From Dyella flagellata (GTDB lineage Bacteria; Pseudomonadota; Gammaproteobacteria; Xanthomonadales; Rhodanobacteraceae): a stretch of DNA of 64,000 nucleotides. Location: contig NZ_BSOA01000036.1 in the NCBI RefSeq assembly GCF_030160275.1, positions 1 to 64,000 of the forward strand, in the 5' to 3' direction. Shown here piece by piece: positions 8,602-17,405 of the stretch. Every line of letters begins with the position of its first letter. The first letter of the stretch is position 1. A program made the translations under genes and the position numbers. The notes below the pieces were generated by a model. It made no database searches. It was not told where the DNA came from and was given only the letters and a program-made list of their open reading frames with translations.

Positions 8602-10947
8602 ATGCATTTGATCTTCGGCACGTCGCGTCTGTACGGCGCATTGGTGTGTGGGCTGCTGGCCCTGGGGGGCGCAAACAGTGCGATGGCGGCGGGCCGCACG
8701 CTCACCGCGCAGGATTACGCGCAGGCCGAGCGCTACATGGCATACAACACCGTTCCGCTGGTCGATCACATGGTGCGCAGTGTGCATTGGCTGGACGGCA
8801 CGCATTTCTGGTACCTCGATCACGACGCCAGCGGTGATCACTACCTGCGCATGGATGCCACCAATGGCAAGGCTGCACCACTGCTCGACCAGGCAAAGCT
8901 TGCCGCGGCGCTGGTCAAGGCCGGCAAGAAAGACATCAAGGCTGACAAGCTGGGTATCACCGACTACCGCGTGGCTGCCGACGGACGCGACGACATCCAA
9001 ATCGGCGGCAAACACTACCTTTGCAACCTGCAAGCGGCCGGCGAATGCGTGGATAAGGCCAGCGTGGTGAAGACCGGCAAGGAGCCCGGTGTGCTATCGC
9101 CCGATCGCAAGCAGGAAGCCTTCATTCGCAATTGGAACTTGTGGGTGCGCGACGTCGCCACCGGCAAGGAAACCCAGCTCACCACCGACGGCGTGGAGAA
9201 TTTCGGCTACGCCACCGACAACGCCGGCTGGAAACACACCGATAACGCGATCCTGGAATGGTCGCCCGATTCCAAACAGATCGCGACATTCCAGCAAGAC
9301 CAGCGCAAGACCGGCGACATGTACCTGGTCACCACCCGGCTGGGACATCCCGAACTGCAGTCGTGGAAATATCCGCTGGCCGGTGACGAGCACGTCACCA
9401 TGATCCAGCGCGTGATCATCGAGGTGCCTACGCATAAAGTGGTGCGCCTGAAGATGCCGCCGGACCAGCACCGCTCCAGCCTGTGCGACGACGTAAGCTG
9501 CGGCGACGACGGTGGTTGGGACGATGTGAAATGGGCGCCGGACAACAAGACGCTCGCGTTCGTTTCCACCTCGCGCGACCACAAGCACGAAACCTTCCGC
9601 ATCGCCAATGCGAAGACTGGCGAAGTGCGCACAGTCTTCCATGAAGACGTAGCCACGTACTATGAAAGCGGCAACGGCGCGGTGAACTGGCGCTATCTGC
9701 CGGCAGCGAACGAGGCGATCTGGTTCAGCGAACGCAACGATTGGGGCAACCTGTACCTGTATGACCTCAGCAACGGCCAGCCCAAGCACCCCATTACCAC
9801 CGGCGAGGGCAATGTCACTGAAGTGCTGAAGGTGGATGCGAAGACGCGCACTGTATGGTTCCGCGGCGTGGGCCGCACAGCTGGCGTCAATCCGTATTAC
9901 CAGCAGTTCTGGAAAGTGAGCCTGGACGGCGGTGAGCCGGTGTTGCTTACGCCGGAACCGGCCGATCACACCATCACCCTGTCCGATGACGGCAAGTACT
10001 TCGTCGACAGCTATTCCACCACCACCAATCCGCCCGTCACCGTGCTGCGTGACGCCAACGACGGACACACTCTTGCGACCGTAGCCAAGGCCGATATCAA
10101 GCGCTTGCTTGCCACCGGCTGGCAGCCGCCCGAGCAGATCGTGGTGAAGGCGCGCGACGGCAAAACCGATTTGTATGGCCTGCTGTTCAAGCCTACGCAC
10201 TTCGATTCGAGCAAGAAGTATCCGATCGTCGACTATGTCTATCCGGGTCCGCAGACCGGCTCGGTGCGTACCTTCGGCTTCAGTCCGGCGGAGGGCGACC
10301 ATCAGGCCTTGGCGGAGCTGGGCTTCGTCGTGGTGGCGCTCGACGGCATGGGTACACCGTGGCGTTCCAAGGCGTTCCACGATACGTGGTTCGGCCAGAT
10401 GGGCGACAACACGCTGCCGGACCAGATCACCGCCATCAAGCAGCTCGGCCAGCGCTACCCGTGGATCGATCTCGACCGCGTCGGCATGTGGGGCCATTCC
10501 GGTGGTGGCAATACCACCGCTGACGCCATGTTCCGTTATCCGGACTTCTTCAAGGTCGGCTGGGCGGAGAGCGGTAACCACGACAACCGCGAATACGAGG
10601 ACGATTGGGGCGAGAAGTGGCAGGGTCTGCTGGTCACCAACAAGGACGGTAGCACCAACTACGACAACCAGGCCAACCAGCTGGTCGCCAAGAACCTCAA
10701 GGGCAAGCTGATGCTGGTGCATGGCTCGATCGACGACAACGTGCCGCCGTACAGCACGCTGCTGGTCGTGGATGCGCTGATCAAGGCGAACAAGGATTTC
10801 GACATGCTGTACCTGCCCAACCAGCATCACGGGTACGCTGCCGACACGCCCTATGTCACGCGTCGCCGCTGGGATTACTTCGTGCAGTACCTCGCCGGCG
10901 ATACGCCGCCGAGGGAATACGCGCTCAAGCCCTGGCCGTGGCGGTAA
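8602..10947 (+). CDS. Exported S9 (dipeptidyl-peptidase IV-like) serine peptidase
   Basis: 781 residues. The start at 8602 has a Shine-Dalgarno GGGAG just upstream and opens a signal peptide ending SAMAA, so the longer frame from 8533 is rejected. Residues about 40-500 are the DPP-IV-type beta-propeller, with repeated TGE/TGK blade motifs and a Cys-containing insertion LCDDVSCGDDGG. The C-terminal alpha/beta-hydrolase domain carries the nucleophile Ser633 in MWGHSGGGNTT, the Asp in HGSIDDNVPP and the His in NQHHGY. The usual G-W-S-Y-G-G nucleophile elbow is G-H-S-G-G-G here. The enzyme likely cleaves Xaa-Pro or similar dipeptides from peptides in the periplasm. It is a single-gene unit. Confidence 0.92.
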   Translation: MHLIFGTSRLYGALVCGLLALGGANSAMAAGRTLTAQDYAQAERYMAYNTVPLVDHMVRSVHWLDGTHFWYLDHDASGDHYLRMDATNGKAAPLLDQAKLAAALVKAGKKDIKADKLGITDYRVAADGRDDIQIGGKHYLCNLQAAGECVDKASVVKTGKEPGVLSPDRKQEAFIRNWNLWVRDVATGKETQLTTDGVENFGYATDNAGWKHTDNAILEWSPDSKQIATFQQDQRKTGDMYLVTTRLGHPELQSWKYPLAGDEHVTMIQRVIIEVPTHKVVRLKMPPDQHRSSLCDDVSCGDDGGWDDVKWAPDNKTLAFVSTSRDHKHETFRIANAKTGEVRTVFHEDVATYYESGNGAVNWRYLPAANEAIWFSERNDWGNLYLYDLSNGQPKHPITTGEGNVTEVLKVDAKTRTVWFRGVGRTAGVNPYYQQFWKVSLDGGEPVLLTPEPADHTITLSDDGKYFVDSYSTTTNPPVTVLRDANDGHTLATVAKADIKRLLATGWQPPEQIVVKARDGKTDLYGLLFKPTHFDSSKKYPIVDYVYPGPQTGSVRTFGFSPAEGDHQALAELGFVVVALDGMGTPWRSKAFHDTWFGQMGDNTLPDQITAIKQLGQRYPWIDLDRVGMWGHSGGGNTTADAMFRYPDFFKVGWAESGNHDNREYEDDWGEKWQGLLVTNKDGSTNYDNQANQLVAKNLKGKLMLVHGSIDDNVPPYSTLLVVDALIKANKDFDMLYLPNQHHGYAADTPYVTRRRWDYFVQYLAGDTPPREYALKPWPWR

Positions 10948-11010
10948 TGCCATGGAGGCGAGCAGCAATGCCACATACGTGGCCTGCTGCTCGCCTTCCG
11001 GCAGCGGCTC

Positions 11011-11078
11011 GTAGGCTGGGATGAGAATCCCAGCTTCTTTCGTGGATTCTCGATGCTGGGATTATCATCCCAGCCTAC
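11011..11078. repeat. Palindromic intergenic repeat, complete two-hairpin copy
   Basis: The element begins GTAGGCTGGGAT and ends with its exact reverse complement ATCCCAGCCTAC. Each half is itself a small hairpin (GCTGGGATgagAATCCCAGC and GCTGGGATtatCATCCCAGC). It lies between the convergent S9 peptidase and permease genes. The same unit recurs at 51975-52047 and in reduced form elsewhere in the window. Confidence 0.85.
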
Positions 11079-12289
11079 GCGGCTCGCGTTGCCACTACCG
11101 GTGGAACGGAAGCGGCTCGTAGCGCGGGACCGAGCACGGCAAGCTGGCCGAGCAGCCAAAGCGCCATGGCGCCTATCGCAAGGTAAGGCAAGGGCAAGCG
11201 GGTCTGCTCGTAGTGCCACATCAACAGCATGTTCAAGCCATAGGCGAGCACGCTACCCAATGCGATGCCGGTAGCCACGATCAGGAAATTCTCCAGCTGG
11301 AAGTAATGCAGGATATTGCGGCGCGTTGCCCCCACCGCACGACGAATGCCGATGGAACGCCGGCGTTGCTGCACCCAGAAACTGGCGAGGCCTGCAATGC
11401 CAAGCGCGGTGACGACCAGCAAGCCAGCAGCTGCGGCGACCAACAGCCCGATCATGGTGTGGTTGCGATGGAAGTAATCGGCGCGCAGTTGCTCGAAGCT
11501 CTGCGCGTGCCGAAGGATGCGATTGGCATGCAGATGGTCGAGCAGGACGGTGGCTTGCTTCAGCACGCGATCGCGGTCCTGGGGCGCGGTGCGCAACACA
11601 TAGGTCACGTCGTTGGCGTCCGGCAGCAACGGCAGCACAGTGGCGTAGTCATTGTCGGCACCTTCGTGCCCCTGTGGGCGCAGCAAGTGCTCGACCACCC
11701 CGACGATGCGTACCGGCTTGTCGCCCGGATAGATGTCTTTACCCAGCGGGTCCTGGCCCGGAAACAGCTTTTCGGCCAAGGCACGTGTGACGATAGTGAC
11801 GGGCACCTGGTCGATGCCGTTCCAGTCATGCGCGCTGCCCATCGGCACATATTCGTCCGGCAAAAAATCGCGTCCTTCAAGCAAATGCAGGCCGAGCGTG
11901 GTTAGTTCGCCGGTTGTGCCGTTGAACACTGTGGCGGTGTTGCGGGCGGGACCGTCTGGTACGACAGCTATGCCGTTGCTCCAATCGTGATGATTGAACG
12001 GCAACGCATCGACCGCTACCGCCGATTGCACGCCTACGATGGTGCGCAAGGCTGCCAGGTCGGCTTGGTGGCGAACCAGCGGCTTCGCATCCTGGTCGAG
12101 GTCCGTGCTCTCGATCATCACCAGTTCGCTTTCCGCCACCCCGCTGGGCTGGCGCAGCTGTTGCACGCGATCGACGATCATGAAGGCGACGTTGCAGACG
12201 ATGGCGCAGGTCAGGCCGACCTGCAGCGCTAGCAGCAAGGCGGTGAGCTTGTGACGAGTAAGGCTGGCGATGAGCGGTGGCAGTGACAT
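11075..12289 (-). CDS. MacB/FtsX-type ABC transporter permease, second of a pair
   Basis: 404 residues from the ATG at 12289 (MSLPPLIASLTRHKLTALLL); the longer frame upstream overlaps the previous gene and is rejected. There is one N-terminal transmembrane segment (LLLALQVGLTCAIVCNVAFM), a large periplasmic MacB-like core domain (VGVQSAVAVDALPF..., VTRALAEKLFPGQDPLGK, RIVGVVEHLL) and three C-terminal membrane helices of the FtsX domain with the RRRSIGIRRAVGATRRNIL coupling segment. It starts eight bases after the preceding permease gene. No ATPase gene is adjacent, so the ATP-binding partner must be encoded elsewhere. The last bases of the gene run into the palindromic repeat at 11011-11078. 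Confidence 0.88.
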   Translation of the reverse strand: MSLPPLIASLTRHKLTALLLALQVGLTCAIVCNVAFMIVDRVQQLRQPSGVAESELVMIESTDLDQDAKPLVRHQADLAALRTIVGVQSAVAVDALPFNHHDWSNGIAVVPDGPARNTATVFNGTTGELTTLGLHLLEGRDFLPDEYVPMGSAHDWNGIDQVPVTIVTRALAEKLFPGQDPLGKDIYPGDKPVRIVGVVEHLLRPQGHEGADNDYATVLPLLPDANDVTYVLRTAPQDRDRVLKQATVLLDHLHANRILRHAQSFEQLRADYFHRNHTMIGLLVAAAAGLLVVTALGIAGLASFWVQQRRRSIGIRRAVGATRRNILHYFQLENFLIVATGIALGSVLAYGLNMLLMWHYEQTRLPLPYLAIGAMALWLLGQLAVLGPALRAASVPPVVATRAA

Positions 12290-12297
12290 GGTGCGCC

Positions 12298-13599
12298 TCA
12301 CTGGGTTTTGAGTTGCAGAGCGGGAGGGATACGGCAGGCGCGCCAAGCCGGTACCATTCCGGCGCACAGGCCAGCGATAAGTGCGAGCAGAAAAGTGCCC
12401 AGCAGCATGGCGGCATCCATCTGGGCCAGGTGTGCGTAGCCGTCTGGCCGCTGGCGCACGCTCCACAGACCTAGCTCGGCCAGACATAAGCCCAGCGCAC
12501 CACCGACGAGCCCGATCATGCCGGCTTCGACACCCAATTGCGCAAAAACGTCGCGCCGCCGCGCGCCTAGGGCGCGCCGTACGCTGATCTCGCCGCTGCG
12601 GCGCAAGAACTTGGCCAGCAGCAGGCCGACGATGTTGAGCATGCACACGCCCAGAAAACCCAAAGCAAGCCATAACTGCAGGCGCAGGTCGGCAGGCACT
12701 ACATGCTGGTTGCCGAGCCAGTCCATCAAGCCAAACAGGCGCGCGTTCTCCGGACGTGGGAAGCGGCCGTGCCGCTGCTGATCGCGCCAGTAATCGGCGA
12801 GGAAACCACGGTAGGCGCTCGCCTGGCTCGCGCTGTTCAATTGCACCCAGAACTGCAGCCAGGCGCAGTGATCGCTCAGGCGTGCATCACCACTGTTACC
12901 CCAGCACCACATCCGGCCGGCGATGCCGAAATTCAGCTCCTGCGCAGTCTCCAGCGGTATGAAGAACTCATCGGTGCTGCCGAAGGCGGCATTGTCGATC
13001 TGCGCATAGAAGGTGGGTTGCGGATGCCAGTCATCCAGTACGCCAACCACGCGGAAGTCGGTGTTCTTCAGGCGTACTGTATGGCCAATACCCGACGCAT
13101 TGCCGAACAGCTTGCGATTCAAGTCGGCGTTGAGCACGACCACGCGCGCGTGGTTTTCATCGTCCCGCGCACTCCATCCACCGCCGGCGTGAAACGGGGT
13201 GCCGAACATGGGAAAGAAATCGGCGGTGACGTAATGCCCCGATTCGAAGAACGGCCGCACCGATCCTTGCGCAGGATGCACCGGCAGCGAGCCGGCGGCC
13301 ATCGCGGCCTGTCGGTCCGCGCGCGCGGTATGCAACAGATACATCGCATCAATCCAGGTCACGGCGCCATCCACGACGTTGTCTTTGGGCTTGGCGGGAC
13401 TGACCGGATGCGGATCGATCACCGGCACATACAGGTGCGCGCTGCGGCCTGGCAGCGGATCGCCGGACATCACATGCAGCACGGTGATCATAGTCATGCT
13501 GGCGCCGATGCCCAGCCCAATGGCGAGTACCATCAAGGCAGTGATGGTCTTGCTGCATTTGAAGCTGTAAAGAGCGAGCAGGCAGTAGTAACCGAGCAT
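12298..13599 (-). CDS. MacB/FtsX-type ABC transporter permease, first of a pair
   Basis: 433 residues with the same architecture as the gene that follows: one N-terminal helix (ITALMVLAIGLGIGASMTMI), a periplasmic MacB-PCD domain (ARVVVLNADLNRKLFGNASGIG, VGVLDDWHPQP) and three C-terminal helices. The FtsX signature GEISVRRALGARRRDVFAQLG is at about residues 335-355. The two permeases probably form a heterodimer that moves a peptide, lipid or drug substrate, or transmits a mechanical signal. They lie 117 bases downstream of the M56 sensor gene on the same strand, so they may belong to the BlaI-controlled unit. Confidence 0.88.
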   Translation of the reverse strand: MLGYYCLLALYSFKCSKTITALMVLAIGLGIGASMTMITVLHVMSGDPLPGRSAHLYVPVIDPHPVSPAKPKDNVVDGAVTWIDAMYLLHTARADRQAAMAAGSLPVHPAQGSVRPFFESGHYVTADFFPMFGTPFHAGGGWSARDDENHARVVVLNADLNRKLFGNASGIGHTVRLKNTDFRVVGVLDDWHPQPTFYAQIDNAAFGSTDEFFIPLETAQELNFGIAGRMWCWGNSGDARLSDHCAWLQFWVQLNSASQASAYRGFLADYWRDQQRHGRFPRPENARLFGLMDWLGNQHVVPADLRLQLWLALGFLGVCMLNIVGLLLAKFLRRSGEISVRRALGARRRDVFAQLGVEAGMIGLVGGALGLCLAELGLWSVRQRPDGYAHLAQMDAAMLLGTFLLALIAGLCAGMVPAWRACRIPPALQLKTQ

Positions 13600-13688
13600 C
13601 GTGAATTTTCCTTACACGTAGGGTGCAGTACACCATCCGCCTACGTCGGTGGCGGTGTATGCATGGCTGGATGTGCTACTTGGACGCC

Positions 13689-13710
13689 GGGTGCGCGTTG
13701 GTGCGCACCC
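13689..13710 (-). terminator. Stem-loop after the M56 peptidase gene
   Basis: GGGTGCGC and GCGCACCC pair over a six-base loop, seven bases past the M56 stop codon. There is no clear T-run, so it may only attenuate transcription toward the permease genes or protect the 3' end. Confidence 0.4.
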
Positions 13711-13716
13711 TTACCG

Positions 13717-15540
13717 TCATCGATCCACTGGTTTGGCCAAGCCCTTGGCGATCGCGTTGCGCAGCAATTCGTCAAGTTGCTTGTCCATCTGTTGCGAACT
13801 TAGTTGCTGTTGCTTTGACATCTCAGTCTCGTGCTGCGACAGCTCGGCTTCCTGCCTGGACAAGGATGCAGCAGACTGGTCGATGGCCTTGCTTTCACGC
13901 TGTACTTCGGCCTCTTCGGAGTCAATGCCGCGCAATTGCCCTTCGAGGCTTGCCGCGTCGCCGATGTGGTCAGGCGATGCCGATGCCGCACGTAATGCTT
14001 CGCGTTGCGCCTGGATGGCGGCGCGGCGGCCAGCGATCTCGGATTGTCGTGACGCTAGCGCACCCTGGCGCGCGGCCAAGCCCGCCTGCTCGCCGGCTAG
14101 CTCGCCTTGTTTGCCGGCAAGCTCACCTTGCGCCTGCGCCAATTGCGCGCTCTGGGCATAGATGTCCTTGGCTTGCCGGATCGCGTCGGCGTTACGGATC
14201 ACATAGGATTTGCCGTTCTCGCGCAGCCAAAGCAACGAGCCATCCGCTTTGCTCAGGCGCCGCGCCTGGGCGAGGTCCGCGTCGCTGCCGTCGACTACCA
14301 CAGTGTCGCCATCCAGCAAGACTAGGCCACGATCCGCGTTGGGCTGGGTGTCGATATCCACATGATGCGCGTGGAAGCCGAAATTGGGTGGTGTCGGTGG
14401 TGCGGGCGGCGGCGGTGCGGGTGGTGGTGGCGAGGGCAAGGCCGGTGGAGGAGGGGGCGGTGCGGGAGGCACATAGGCGAAATTGCCGGTAGTAGGTGCG
14501 GTCGCCGCTGCCGTCCCCGCTTGTTCGGCGCCGGCCGCGGTTACGCGATATGGCAGCACGCCGACCAATGCAATGACCGCGACCAGTAGCCAGCCACGCA
14601 TGCGCGGTGTCGTTTCGCTTTGCTGCAACATGATCAGTCGCCTTTTCAGGTTCTGAAAGGTGGAGGACGCACCGGCGAGGCTGGCGTGCACGGGATCGAC
14701 CACGCCCAGGCGCACCAGCAGATGGCCATAGCTGTGCGGTGCGGCGCCATGTCGTTGCAATACCTGAGCATCGCACGCGGCTTCTCGATAGACGGCGTAT
14801 TCGCGCACTGCCCAGCGCACTAGTGGATGGAAGAAGAACAGGCGTTGCGCGATCGCCGGTATCCAGCCCAGCCATAGGTCTCCACGCCTGATATGCGCCA
14901 GCTCGTGGGCCATCGCCATCGCCAGTTCATCGGCAGACAGTGTTTGTTCGGCAGGCAGCAGCACCACGGGGCGCCACAATCCGCTGACCTGGGGCGACAC
15001 GATGGCTTGCGACATGCGCAGTGCCGGCAGACGGCGCATGCCCAATGCGCGTGCCTGTCGCGTGCGCAGCGCTTGCAATGCGACATCTGTGATTGGCGTG
15101 GCATGGTGCAACAGGGCGCGGCTTTCGAACCATTGCCGTATCGTCAGGCAGGTCTGCAGCAGCACAACGCAAATCCACGCGATCACGATCGCTAACGGCC
15201 AAGACCAGGCCGCTTGTTCCGTCGCTAGCGGAGCAGTAGGCGTAACAAGTGTGGCTGCGGCGCCGCCATGTAGATGCACGTGGGCGACAGCATGCCCGAT
15301 CGGCGTAACAGGCATGGATGCTTTAGGCGTCAACCAGTGCAATTGCACCGGCGTGCTGATCAAAACGCCGGCTACTAGCTGTGCAGCAACCAGCCACCAA
15401 AGCATGCAACGGATGGAGGGCGAGAGTCGCGGCAGTAGTCGCATCACCAGCCATAGCACGGCGATCAACAAAACGGCCTGCGCTGAGGTCCAGGCAAGGC
15501 GGGCTAGCAAGGTATCGGCAAGCATGGTGAGGGAGTGCAT
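13717..15540 (-). CDS. BlaR1/MecR1-like M56 zinc metallopeptidase sensor with coiled-coil C-terminus
   Basis: 607 residues, membrane-bound. N-terminal helices cover residues about 15-60 and 112-132. The zinc site HELAH is at 212-216 followed by IRRGD, with the third ligand probably in YREAACDA. One more helix at about 325-335 leads to the periplasm. In BlaR1 the protease cleaves the BlaI repressor after a signal from an external penicillin-binding domain. Here that domain is absent. The C-terminal part is a proline-rich run (about 345-385), a small beta region, and a long Gln/Glu/Ala coiled coil (about 430-600) with repeated AGKQGELAGEQ-type units. The gene starts one base after the BlaI-family stop, so the two are translationally coupled. 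Confidence 0.88.
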   Translation of the reverse strand: MHSLTMLADTLLARLAWTSAQAVLLIAVLWLVMRLLPRLSPSIRCMLWWLVAAQLVAGVLISTPVQLHWLTPKASMPVTPIGHAVAHVHLHGGAAATLVTPTAPLATEQAAWSWPLAIVIAWICVVLLQTCLTIRQWFESRALLHHATPITDVALQALRTRQARALGMRRLPALRMSQAIVSPQVSGLWRPVVLLPAEQTLSADELAMAMAHELAHIRRGDLWLGWIPAIAQRLFFFHPLVRWAVREYAVYREAACDAQVLQRHGAAPHSYGHLLVRLGVVDPVHASLAGASSTFQNLKRRLIMLQQSETTPRMRGWLLVAVIALVGVLPYRVTAAGAEQAGTAAATAPTTGNFAYVPPAPPPPPPALPSPPPPAPPPPAPPTPPNFGFHAHHVDIDTQPNADRGLVLLDGDTVVVDGSDADLAQARRLSKADGSLLWLRENGKSYVIRNADAIRQAKDIYAQSAQLAQAQGELAGKQGELAGEQAGLAARQGALASRQSEIAGRRAAIQAQREALRAASASPDHIGDAASLEGQLRGIDSEEAEVQRESKAIDQSAASLSRQEAELSQHETEMSKQQQLSSQQMDKQLDELLRNAIAKGLAKPVDR

Positions 15541-15541
15541 G

Positions 15542-15928
15542 TCAGGATTCCTTACGCCGCGATTGCAATTGCGAAACGAGGGCTTCCAGTTCGGCCAGTT
15601 CGCTGTCGCTCACTTCCCCTTTCTGCGACATCCAGGCCACGAACGGTGAGAGTGAGCCTGACAAGGTTTTCTCGACGAACTGCCCCACGGCGTTGTTCAA
15701 GGCTTCGTTTGGCCGGGTTGCCGTGTTGTAGCGGTACACGCCCTCGACATGATGGCGCTTCAGATAGCCCTTGGCGCGTAGGCGCTCCATCATGGTCAGC
15801 ACGGTGGAGCGGGCGAGGTCGCGCGCCTCGCCGAATCCGGCGGCGACCTCGCCTACTGTGGCGTTCTCGTGTTCAGCGAGGTAATGCAGGAGCGCGAGTT
15901 CCTGGTCCCCGATGCTTGCTTTGGCCAT
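15542..15928 (-). CDS. BlaI/MecI/CopY-family transcriptional repressor
   Basis: 128 residues. A winged helix-turn-helix at residues 5-75 (LLHYLAEHENATVGEVAAGF, ARSTVLTMMERLRAKGYLKR) is followed by a dimerisation region that contains the sequence where BlaI-type repressors are cut by their partner protease. It is cotranscribed with the M56 peptidase. Two near-perfect 18-20 base operators lie directly upstream of its start, so it very likely represses its own operon until the M56 partner inactivates it. Confidence 0.92.
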   Translation of the reverse strand: MAKASIGDQELALLHYLAEHENATVGEVAAGFGEARDLARSTVLTMMERLRAKGYLKRHHVEGVYRYNTATRPNEALNNAVGQFVEKTLSGSLSPFVAWMSQKGEVSDSELAELEALVSQLQSRRKES

Positions 15929-15943
15929 GACCGTCCCACGTGT

Positions 15944-15963
15944 GTGACTACAAGTGTAGTCAC
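15944..15963. promoter_or_regulatory. BlaI-type operator, proximal copy
   Basis: GTGACTACAAGTGTAGTCAC has nine-base perfect arms around AG and contains the TACA-N2-TGTA core that BlaI/MecI-family repressors bind. It begins 16 bases upstream of the BlaI-family start codon. Confidence 0.88.
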
Positions 15964-15972
15964 GCTACTCCA

Positions 15973-15990
15973 TGACTACATCTGTAGTCA
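15973..15990. promoter_or_regulatory. BlaI-type operator, distal copy
   Basis: TGACTACATCTGTAGTCA has eight-base perfect arms around TC and the same TACA-N2-TGTA core. Its centre is 28 bases from that of the proximal copy, close to the spacing of tandem sites in bla and mec operators. Confidence 0.88.
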
Positions 15991-16120
15991 ACAGCCCTAG
16001 CCCAAAGCGTTCGTGAACCGGCGGCAATGGATAGGACGACCGGCACTCTTGAGGTCACACATCGCGCTCATACTTCCATCTTCGCCGGCAGCGTGCCGGC
16101 ACTAGCAACCCGGTGATTTC

Positions 16121-16801
16121 ATGACTCCCCAGGAACAACTCCTCCTCGACGATTTCCTCCAGCGCCTGGCCGCCGTGACCGGCGTGAACAAGGACGCGCA
16201 GGCCGATGCGTTGATCCACCAGCGCCTGGCCAACCAGCCTGACGCGGTGTACCTGCTGGTGCAGCGCTGCCTGTTGCAGCAGCATGCGCTGGACGCGGCC
16301 AAGGCGCAGATTGCGCAGTTGCAGTCGCAAATGGCCGGACAGCAGGGTGGCGGCAGCTTCCTCGGCGGCCAGCCTCAGCAATCTTCCTGGGGTGCAAACC
16401 CGCCGCCGTTCCCGCAGCAGCAGGCCGCTCCCGCTCAGGCGCCCACTTGGCGTGAGCGTTTGTTCGGCAGCAGCGCGCCGGCCGCTCCCGCTCCGCAGCA
16501 GGGCGGCGGTTCGAGCTTCCTTGCCAATGCGGCTACCACCGCGGCCGGTGTAGCGGGTGGCATGTTCCTGTTCGACGGTATCGAAAGCCTGCTGGGCGGC
16601 CATCATGGCGGCGGCATGTTCGGCGGTGGTTTCGGTGGCGGGCAGCCGGAAGTCATCGAAAACGTCACCGAGAACAACTTCTTCGACAACGGCAGTAACA
16701 ACAACCTGCCCAGTGGCGGCGACCAGGATTTCGCCTCCAACGATTTCGATGATGCGAACTTCGATGGCAACAGCGTCGACGACGACAACAGCTGGACGTG
16801 A
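16121..16801 (+). CDS. DUF2076 domain-containing protein
   Basis: 226 residues. The N-terminal helical part (MTPQEQLLLDDFLQRLAAV, LVQRCLLQQHALDAAKAQIAQLQ) is typical of the DUF2076 family. A Gln/Pro/Ala-rich linker follows, then a glycine-rich hydrophobic segment (AATTAAGVAGGMFLFDGIESLLGG) and an Asn/Asp-rich acidic tail rich in NNF, DNG and DFDD repeats. The family has no firmly established role. The glycine-zipper-like segment could insert in or rest on a membrane, which is inference. It is a single gene whose upstream gap is shared with the BlaI operators. Confidence 0.8.
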   Translation: MTPQEQLLLDDFLQRLAAVTGVNKDAQADALIHQRLANQPDAVYLLVQRCLLQQHALDAAKAQIAQLQSQMAGQQGGGSFLGGQPQQSSWGANPPPFPQQQAAPAQAPTWRERLFGSSAPAAPAPQQGGGSSFLANAATTAAGVAGGMFLFDGIESLLGGHHGGGMFGGGFGGGQPEVIENVTENNFFDNGSNNNLPSGGDQDFASNDFDDANFDGNSVDDDNSWT

Positions 16802-16839
16802 GCGGGGCAGCGCGGCAAGCTCAAGCAACCCCACCCCAA

Positions 16840-16865
16840 CCCTCTCCTGCCTTGGCAGGGGAGGG
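16840..16865. repeat. CCCTCTCC-type intergenic palindrome, copy 1
   Basis: A 12-base arm CCCTCTCCTGCC pairs with GGCAGGGGAGGG, with one T-G pair and a two-base loop. The flank GCGCGGCAAGCTC...GCAACCCC is shared with the element at 55388-55440, so these are copies of one mobile or amplified intergenic unit. Confidence 0.65.
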
Positions 16866-16901
16866 AGCATTTAGTCCTCGGCCAACACAGAACGGACCGG
16901 C

Positions 16902-17384
16902 ATGGGCGAGCAAGTAAGGAATGCGCTTGTCAGTGAAGCAACTGCTCTGGCGCAGCTGTGGTTCGACGGCTGGCAGGATGCGCACGCCGCCATCCTGCCG
17001 ACAGAACTTGCTCGACTGCGCACGCGGGAAAGTTTTGAGGAAAGACTGCTACGCGGGCTTGCCGAACTGCGGGTGGTGGGTGCGATCGGTACGCCGCTCG
17101 GCTTCTGCATGTTGAAAGAAGACGAGCTTTATCAACTGTTCGTCTCACCCCAGGCGCGAGGTGCAGGTGTCGCCGCCACGTTGATGGCGGATGGCGAGGC
17201 GCGGCTCGCCGCAAAAGGCGTCCAGACAGCATGGCTGTCCTGCGCCATCGGCAATGATCGGGCGGTGCGGTTCTACGAGAAGCATGGCTGGCACAACACC
17301 GGCAAGTTTGTTACCCCGGTGGAAACCAGCAGCGGACCCTACGATCTGGAAGTGTGGCGATTCGAGAAGCGTTTGCTGGCTTAG
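16902..17384 (+). CDS. GNAT-family N-acetyltransferase
   Basis: 160 residues with the GNAT fold. Motif A for acetyl-CoA binding reads LFVSPQARGAGVAATLMADGE (about residues 80-100, the R-G-x-G-V-A core), and motif B includes AIGNDRAVRFYEKHGWHNTG near the C-terminus. The acceptor is unknown. The gene converges on another GNAT gene, with a perfect 18-base palindrome between them that also contains this gene's stop codon. Confidence 0.88.
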   Translation: MGEQVRNALVSEATALAQLWFDGWQDAHAAILPTELARLRTRESFEERLLRGLAELRVVGAIGTPLGFCMLKEDELYQLFVSPQARGAGVAATLMADGEARLAAKGVQTAWLSCAIGNDRAVRFYEKHGWHNTGKFVTPVETSSGPYDLEVWRFEKRLLA

Positions 17385-17400
17385 GGATTTGCAAATCCCT
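17383..17400. terminator. Perfect palindrome between convergent acetyltransferase genes
   Basis: AGGGATTTGCAAATCCCT is an unbroken 18-base palindrome. It overlaps the stop codon of the upstream gene and ends six bases before the stop of the opposite gene. It could act as a weak bidirectional transcription end or as a protein-binding site. Confidence 0.45.
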
Positions 17401-17405
17401 TGGGT

